NCBI RefSeq assembly: GCF_042678385.1
Contig: NZ_JBHUDY010000002.1
Span: forward strand, 372,001-436,000
Source of the DNA: Sphingomonas_B tabacisoli
Lineage (GTDB): Bacteria > Pseudomonadota > Alphaproteobacteria > Sphingomonadales > Sphingomonadaceae
DNA: 64,000 nucleotides
Direction: 5' to 3'
Position 1 is the stretch's first letter, and each line of letters begins with the position of its first letter. Made by a program: the position numbers and the translations under genes. Shown one piece after another: positions 59,860 through 64,000 of this stretch. The notes under the pieces were generated by a model, which was given only the letters and a program-made list of their open reading frames with translations, had not been told where the DNA came from and searched no databases.

Positions 59860-60060
59860 GAGCGCCATTGCGGACCCGCTCCTTTCCGAGCGGGCCTGCT
59901 GGAGTTCGCGGGTGCGTCGTTCATCTGCAGTGTCTGACGCCTCCAGCACATGTGCTAAGAACTGCTCAAGATGCTCTGGCTGCAGCAGTCTCTCAAGCAG
60001 CGCGTCCATGACGATCCGGTCCAGCTCTCCCTTGAAATGCTATTGCATGCGCAGCGCCTA
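59860..60060 (-). pseudogene. Remnant of a serine recombinase C-terminal region
   Basis: Minus-strand translation gives ELDRIVMDALLERLLQPEHL and further EQFLAHVLEA, the helical end region of site-specific serine recombinases. Just upstream there is an in-frame TAG at 60040-60042, and the preceding homologous bits (a CN-SIS-like fragment) sit in another frame. So the gene is broken by a stop and a frame change; no catalytic domain is visible. The adjacent tRNA-Leu is a plausible integration target. Confidence 0.5.
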
Positions 60061-60241
60061 GCAGTGCCGGCTCGAGTTTGTCTTCGACACATCCGGCGTC
60101 TCGCGTCGCTTCAATATAAGTGGGTGTCGAGCTGCCCTGGTACCTAGCAGTGATTGCTCCGACGTGGAGTTGGCTGGGGCCGTTCCGACCTGTGACCATT
60201 GTACCTGGCCATTAAGCTACTCCAACGGGGTCAAGCCCGAT

Positions 60242-60426
60242 TTATTGCGGCCTTGGCGGGCTGAACTCGAGGTGATCGGCTGCTGCGACCGCGGTAGCGA
60301 TCATCGCCGCAAGGCCTCTTCAGCCCGCTGGCGCAGAGCCACGTCCTTCGATGCCAGGTCGGATCGGATCCAGTGGAGAGCTTGATTAAGCACGGAAATG
60401 ACGATCGCGGTGAAGTCGGTGTTCAT
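60242..60426 (-). pseudogene. Possible small gene split by a frameshift
   Basis: Frame 1 from the ATG at 60426 to TGA at 60301 gives 41 residues (begins MNTDFTAIVISVLNQALHW, ends EEALRR). The sequence continues in another frame as MIATAVAAADHLEF to TAA at 60242. One base loss or gain would join them to about 61 residues. No ribosome site was seen. It may be a decayed small protein gene. Confidence 0.35.
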
Positions 60427-60606
60427 CGAATAGCGAAATCGCAGCCGGGCCGGGTTTGCAATGGGAAAGGCTGCGCTGCGCCCTTACCAGACACCCCGAC
60501 CCCACTTGGCCAATGCCGCAAGCAGAAGCTCGGGGGATGCCGCGAAGTACGATCCCAACGAGATCCGGGTACATCCGGCAGTTGTGGCTAGGGGCCGTCG
60601 CACGAG
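60427..60606. other. Non-coding gap before the LysR gene
   Basis: Part of the 807-nt stretch from 59800 to 60606 that has no intact gene. I see nothing supportable in this part. Confidence 0.5.
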
Positions 60607-61506
60607 CTAGGTTTCGCCTCGGTATCTGAGCTCGTTCACCAGAACGGAGAAGGCAGGCGTCGGTTGGCGCCGGCTCGGATAGTAGAGATGGTAGCCGGGG
60701 TAAGGCTCGCACCAATCCTTGAGAACGCGAACCAGGCGTCCCTTCGAGAGATGATTGATGACTTGATCCTCCGGGAGCATGGCCAACCCGAAGCCCCCGA
60801 TGGCCGCTTCCAGGATCATGCTAGTGAGGTTGAACGTCAGCTGTCCGCTTACGCGGACATTCAGCTCTCGGCTGCCCTTCTCGAACTCCCATACATAGAC
60901 GCCGCCATGCCGGGGAAGGCGGAGGTTGATGCAGCTGTGGCCAGTGAGATCCTGGGGCACCAGCGGCAAATCCCGGTCAGCGAAATAGGACGGTGACCCC
61001 ACGACAGCCATCCGCATTTCCTGAGCGATGGGAACCGCGATCATATTCTTGTCGATGATCCCGCCAGGCCGCACGCCAGCGTCTATCTGCTCGGCGACGA
61101 TGTCCGTGAGACCATAGCTGATGATGATCTCCAGGTTGATCTCTGGATAATGGGGCAGCAGCTTCTCGAAAGCGGGCCAGAGGACGCTCCGGGCGGCATG
61201 CTCCGTTGCCGTGATGCGCACCGTTCCGGCAGGCTTCTCGCGGAGCGCGCTTAGCGCCGAGAGGCCATCCTCGATCCCATCAAGGTGCGAGCCGATCATC
61301 TCCAAAAGTCGCTCCCCGGCTTCGGTCGGCGAGACGCTTCGTGTCGTTCGCGCGAGCAACCGAACGCCGAGGCGCTCCTCGAGGCTTCGCATCGTCTGGC
61401 TGATCCTTGATGCCTACACGCCGAGCTTGGCAGCCGCGCGCGTGAAACTTCGCTCGCGCGCGACGGTCGCGAACGTGACCAGGTCATTGATGTTGGTCTG
61501 GAGCAT
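60607..61506 (-). pseudogene. LysR-family regulator with a nonsense codon in the DNA-binding domain
   Basis: Read from the ATG at 61506 the protein starts MLQTNINDLVTFATVARE and continues RSFTRAAAKLGV, then hits TAG at 61416-61414 (codon 31) and goes on in frame with ASRISQTMRSLEERLG and the rest of a normal LysR of 299 codons. LysR proteins usually have Ser at this place, and one base change (TCG to TAG) explains it. The effector domain is intact (SGQLTFNLTSMILEAAIGG). Either a pseudogene, an amber-suppressed gene, a sequencing error, or a truncated product from the ATG at 61392. It is divergent from the dehydrogenase it would regulate. Confidence 0.75.
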
Positions 61507-61551
61507 TGATTAGCCCGGCTAACAAGCGAATGCCGGTTATAGCGTCTAATC

Positions 61552-61572
61552 TTATGCTCGGACAAAGCATAA
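61552..61572. promoter_or_regulatory. Palindromic site between lysR and the dehydrogenase gene
   Basis: TTATGC-N9-GCATAA, a perfect inverted repeat in the 94-nt divergent gap. Size and placement fit a LysR-type operator. It lies 28 nt before the dehydrogenase ATG; AAAGGAGAG lies nearer as the ribosome site. Confidence 0.45.
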
Positions 61573-61600
61573 ATGGCTGTCTCCCTCAAAGGAGAGACCG

Positions 61601-62824
61601 ATGAGCGACCATTGCAACGGTGGATGCAATCATCCCACGGGGACAGGAGCCGATCTCAGCCGGCGCTCCGTTCTCGCGGGCGTCTCTGGCTTTTCGGCGG
61701 CTCCGCTGCTTGCCACGGGAGCCGCAGCGCAGACCAGATCAAGCGGTGCCGCTCGCACTAGGGCGTACGGGATTCCGCAGAGCAAGGCTCCATTCCAGCC
61801 GCTCCAAATTCCCCGACGAGCGGTTGGGCCGGATGACGTGCTGATCGACATCCTCTATTCGGCCATCTGTCATTCCGACATTCACATCGCCCGCGAAGAG
61901 TGGGGGCCGCCCTATCCCTCGACGCTCTTTCCCTGCGTCCCCGGCCACGAGGTGATCGGTCGGGTGGCGGCAGTCGGGAACGCGGTTACCAAGTTTCGGG
62001 TCGGTGACACGGTCGGGGCGGGACCCATGATCGCCTCATGCAGAAGCTGTGAAAACTGCAGGGCTGATCTCGAGCAATATTGCCAGGTTGGCTGGACCCT
62101 CGCGTTCAACACCCCTGACAAGATCTCCGGTGGACATAATTATGGTGGCTTCGCCGAGCGGATCATGCTCCCCGAGCACTTCGTGATGCGCATCCCGCCC
62201 CGCATGAACCTCGCGGCCGCCGCGCCGCTGCTCTGCGCCGGCATCACGACCTTCTCGCCACTCCAGCATTGGGATGCCTCGGCCGGAAAGCGGGTCGGCA
62301 TCATCGGTCTCGGAGGCCTGGGACATTTGGGGGTGAAGCTCGCGGCAGCACGCGGCGCCGACGTGACCGTCTTCACCAGTTCACCGGGAAAAGTGGACGA
62401 CGCGCGACGCCTTGGAGCGCGTGAAGGCGTGCTGTGGACAGAGACGGGTATGCTCGAGCCATATGCGGACAAGTTTGACCTGCTCATCTCCACGCTGCCG
62501 GTAGTTGTCCCCACGACGCCGTTCACGAACCTGCTGAGGCTCGACGGGACACTGGTCATCGTCGGCGCTCGGGAGCCGATCGACAATGTGACCGGAGCTG
62601 GGCTGTGGGGGCGGCGGCGCAACGTGTCTGCCTCGTTGATGGGAGGCATGGCCGAGACGCAGGCGATGATCGACTATTGCGCGTCGCGAAACATTGTCGC
62701 CGACATCGAGCTTATCAGTCCCGACCAGATCGACCGTGCGTTCGACAGGGTCAAGGCGAAGGACGTCCGGTACCGCTTCGTGCTAGACTTGACACGCGGC
62801 CGGCAGGCGCCGGCTCAAGCCTGA
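61601..62824 (+). CDS. Zinc-dependent alcohol dehydrogenase with Tat signal
   Basis: 407 residues. The N-terminus has a twin-arginine signal (SRRSVLAGVSGFSAAPLLA, Arg pair at 21-22), unusual for this family. Mature part is a medium-chain dehydrogenase of the YahK/cinnamyl-alcohol type: catalytic Cys and His in AICHSD and PGHEVIG, structural zinc site CRSCENC plus a later Cys, and NADP-binding GLGGLGHLGVKLA. Expected reaction: NADP-linked reduction of aldehydes. Export of a nicotinamide enzyme is odd, so the signal may be for cofactor-loaded transport. Preceded by AAAGGAGAG. The cupin gene follows after 17 nt. Confidence 0.9.
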   Translation: MSDHCNGGCNHPTGTGADLSRRSVLAGVSGFSAAPLLATGAAAQTRSSGAARTRAYGIPQSKAPFQPLQIPRRAVGPDDVLIDILYSAICHSDIHIAREEWGPPYPSTLFPCVPGHEVIGRVAAVGNAVTKFRVGDTVGAGPMIASCRSCENCRADLEQYCQVGWTLAFNTPDKISGGHNYGGFAERIMLPEHFVMRIPPRMNLAAAAPLLCAGITTFSPLQHWDASAGKRVGIIGLGGLGHLGVKLAAARGADVTVFTSSPGKVDDARRLGAREGVLWTETGMLEPYADKFDLLISTLPVVVPTTPFTNLLRLDGTLVIVGAREPIDNVTGAGLWGRRRNVSASLMGGMAETQAMIDYCASRNIVADIELISPDQIDRAFDRVKAKDVRYRFVLDLTRGRQAPAQA

Positions 62825-62841
62825 TCGCGGGAGGAGGTGAA

Positions 62842-63339
62842 ATGAGCCCTTTGCGCTCGCTCTCGCTCGCGATCTTCCTGCTGGCGAGCCCCGCCGCTGG
62901 CGCAGTCCAGCAGAGACAAGGAGAGACCATGGAAATCGTACGTCTCGGCACCCGTCCGTCCAGCCCTGCTCCGGCCGAATATTTCACCGGGCGAGTCCGT
63001 CTAGAGCGGGTGTTCGACGCCAACGAGCAATCGTCGGTATCCGCCGGCAAAGTCACATTCGAGCCTGGCGCCCGCTCGCACTGGCACACGCATCCACGTG
63101 GTCAGAGGCTTATCGTCACCGACGGCATCGGCTGGACTCAGGTGGAAGGCGGAGCTGTCGAGGAGATCAGGCCCGGCGACGTGGTCTGGTGTCCACCGGG
63201 TGTGAAGCATTGGCACGGCGCGTCCGCGACGCACGCGATGACTCACATCGCCGTGCAGGAGGCCATCAACGGTCGCAACGTCGACTGGATGGAGCCCGTC
63301 ACCGACCAGCAATACGGCGCCCGGGAAGCCAGGCCATGA
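62842..63339 (+). CDS. Secreted cupin, hydroxynitrile-lyase-like
   Basis: 165 residues from the ATG at 62842, preceded by GGGAGGAGGTGAA. Signal peptide (RSLSLAIFLLASPAAGA). The cupin core has HWHTHPRGQ, giving the His-x-His-x3-Gln metal site, and PPGVKHWHGA with the third His; GWTQVEGGAVEEIRPGDVVW and DWMEPVTDQQY are strikingly like GtHNL-type manganese cupins. These make or break cyanohydrins in vitro; the natural role is uncertain. Overlaps the MFS gene (ATGA). Confidence 0.85.
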   Translation: MSPLRSLSLAIFLLASPAAGAVQQRQGETMEIVRLGTRPSSPAPAEYFTGRVRLERVFDANEQSSVSAGKVTFEPGARSHWHTHPRGQRLIVTDGIGWTQVEGGAVEEIRPGDVVWCPPGVKHWHGASATHAMTHIAVQEAINGRNVDWMEPVTDQQYGAREARP

Positions 63340-64000
63340 GCGCCGCCGCGCGAGAGCGATCGGAAAGCGGCGCGGCACTGATCCTTCGTCTCATGCCCAT
63401 CGCGGCAGCCGTTTTCGTCTGCTTCTTCATCATCGGAATGGCGATGCCGGTGCTGCCGGTCTATGTTCACGACTGCCTCGGGATGGGCACCTTCATTGTT
63501 GGGCTAATCGCCGGAAGCCAGTTCACCGCCTCGCTGATTTCCCGCTTCTGGGCCGGCCGCTTCGCTGACGCGCGGGGCGCCAAGCGGGCCATGGTCATCG
63601 GCCTTGTCACCGCCGCTTTTTCGGGCCTCATCTACCTCGTCTCGCTGAGGATCGCCGGTGCCGTCACCTGGTCGACGGTCGTTCTTCTGTTAGGACGCGG
63701 CGTGCTCGGCGCGGCCGAAAGCTTTGTCATCACCGGCGCGCTGAGTTGGGGCCTTGCCATCGGCGGGCCCGACAATTCCGGGACCGTGATGGCCTGGCTC
63801 GGAATGCCGATGTACGCTGCCTTTGCCGCCGGCGCACCTGCTGGATCCTCCCTTTATGCAACCAACGGGTTTGGAGCGATCGCATGGGCGACTGTGCTTG
63901 CGCCGCTTGTCGCCTTAATGGCAATCGGTGCCAGGCGCGGCGTTCGGCCTGCGCGGGCGACTCCGCCGTCGTTGAAGAGCGTTGCGGGCGCCGTCGTTGC
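63336..64000 (+). CDS. MFS transporter, N-terminal part (3' end outside window)
   Basis: ATG at 63336 overlaps the cupin stop. The frame is open to the window end (221 codons). Membrane helices are evident (LMPIAAAVFVCFFIIGMAMP, IVGLIAGSQFTASLIS) and the MFS loop motif GRFADARGAKRAM lies between helices 2 and 3. It resembles sugar/drug efflux carriers of the YfcJ/YhhS kind; substrate unknown. Third gene of the dehydrogenase-cupin-transporter operon. Confidence 0.88.
   Translation, partial: MSAAARERSESGAALILRLMPIAAAVFVCFFIIGMAMPVLPVYVHDCLGMGTFIVGLIAGSQFTASLISRFWAGRFADARGAKRAMVIGLVTAAFSGLIYLVSLRIAGAVTWSTVVLLLGRGVLGAAESFVITGALSWGLAIGGPDNSGTVMAWLGMPMYAAFAAGAPAGSSLYATNGFGAIAWATVLAPLVALMAIGARRGVRPARATPPSLKSVAGAVV

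Overview
The window is 64 kb of GC-rich chromosome from an alphaproteobacterium, most likely a sphingomonad (Sphingomonadales). The signs are an ftsQ-ftsA-ftsZ tail, a UPF0262 gene, PEPxxWA-type PEP-CTERM sorting signals, an FtsZ ending in DIPxFLxRQ, and intergenic palindromic repeats of the kind common in this order. Most genes are housekeeping and tightly packed with 1 to 4 nt start/stop overlaps. No rRNA operon, CRISPR array or intact insertion sequence was seen.

Layout. 1-6.5 kb: ftsQ (cut by the window edge), ftsA, ftsZ, a TPR-SPOR cell-envelope protein with Cys-rich repeats, and a dGTPase. 6.5-8.05 kb: a small AT-richer accessory patch with a winged-helix-like protein, a structured leader with a tiny ORF, and a 46-residue basic protein. 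8.06-9.47 kb: a PEP-CTERM protein with three phage tail-collar repeats. 9.6-19.3 kb: argS, a SPOR protein, nagZ, scpA-scpB, tatA (no tatBC beside it), yajC-secD-secF, a Mth938-like gene and bamD. 19.3-24.1 kb: recN, an EVE-like/Mrr restriction endonuclease, then ligA carrying an in-frame palindromic insertion. 24.1-28.5 kb: CHRD PEP-CTERM protein, DUF2459, prmA, an SDR and a soluble chemoreceptor. 28.7-31.9 kb: sdhC-sdhD-sdhA, but sdhB does not follow; a small hypothetical gene and an orphan antitoxin do. 31.9-35.9 kb: dcd, an AraC regulator, cdd, UPF0262 and dnaB. 35.9-39.9 kb: a four-gene operon of unknown role (DUF4331 protein, DUF4331-like lipoprotein, TPR protein, HupE/UreJ membrane protein). 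40-50.8 kb: xseB, ispA, coaD, a cyclophilin, queA, a 2OG-Fe oxygenase, lysC, ubiG, an M20 peptidase, a GST and a GFA-fold protein. 50.9-57.6 kb: the glutamate synthase operon, transcribed gltD to gltB, with an MNT/HEPN (MntA-HepT) toxin-antitoxin pair inside it. 57.7-59.8 kb: uppP, an NDUFA9-like protein and tRNA-Leu(CAG). 59.8-64 kb: decayed sequence with a serine-recombinase remnant, a LysR gene with a nonsense codon, a Tat-signal zinc alcohol dehydrogenase, a hydroxynitrile-lyase-like cupin and the start of an MFS transporter.

Three themes stand out. First, accessory or defence-type genes sit inside housekeeping operons with exact start/stop overlaps: Mrr between recN and ligA, MntA-HepT between gltD and gltB, and a small hypothetical gene where sdhB is expected. 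Second, several families of palindromic repeats fill intergenic gaps; one arm supplies the nagZ ribosome site and one repeat lies in frame inside ligA. Third, the region after tRNA-Leu looks like a decaying integration site. All calls come from reading the sequence and translations; no database search was run.
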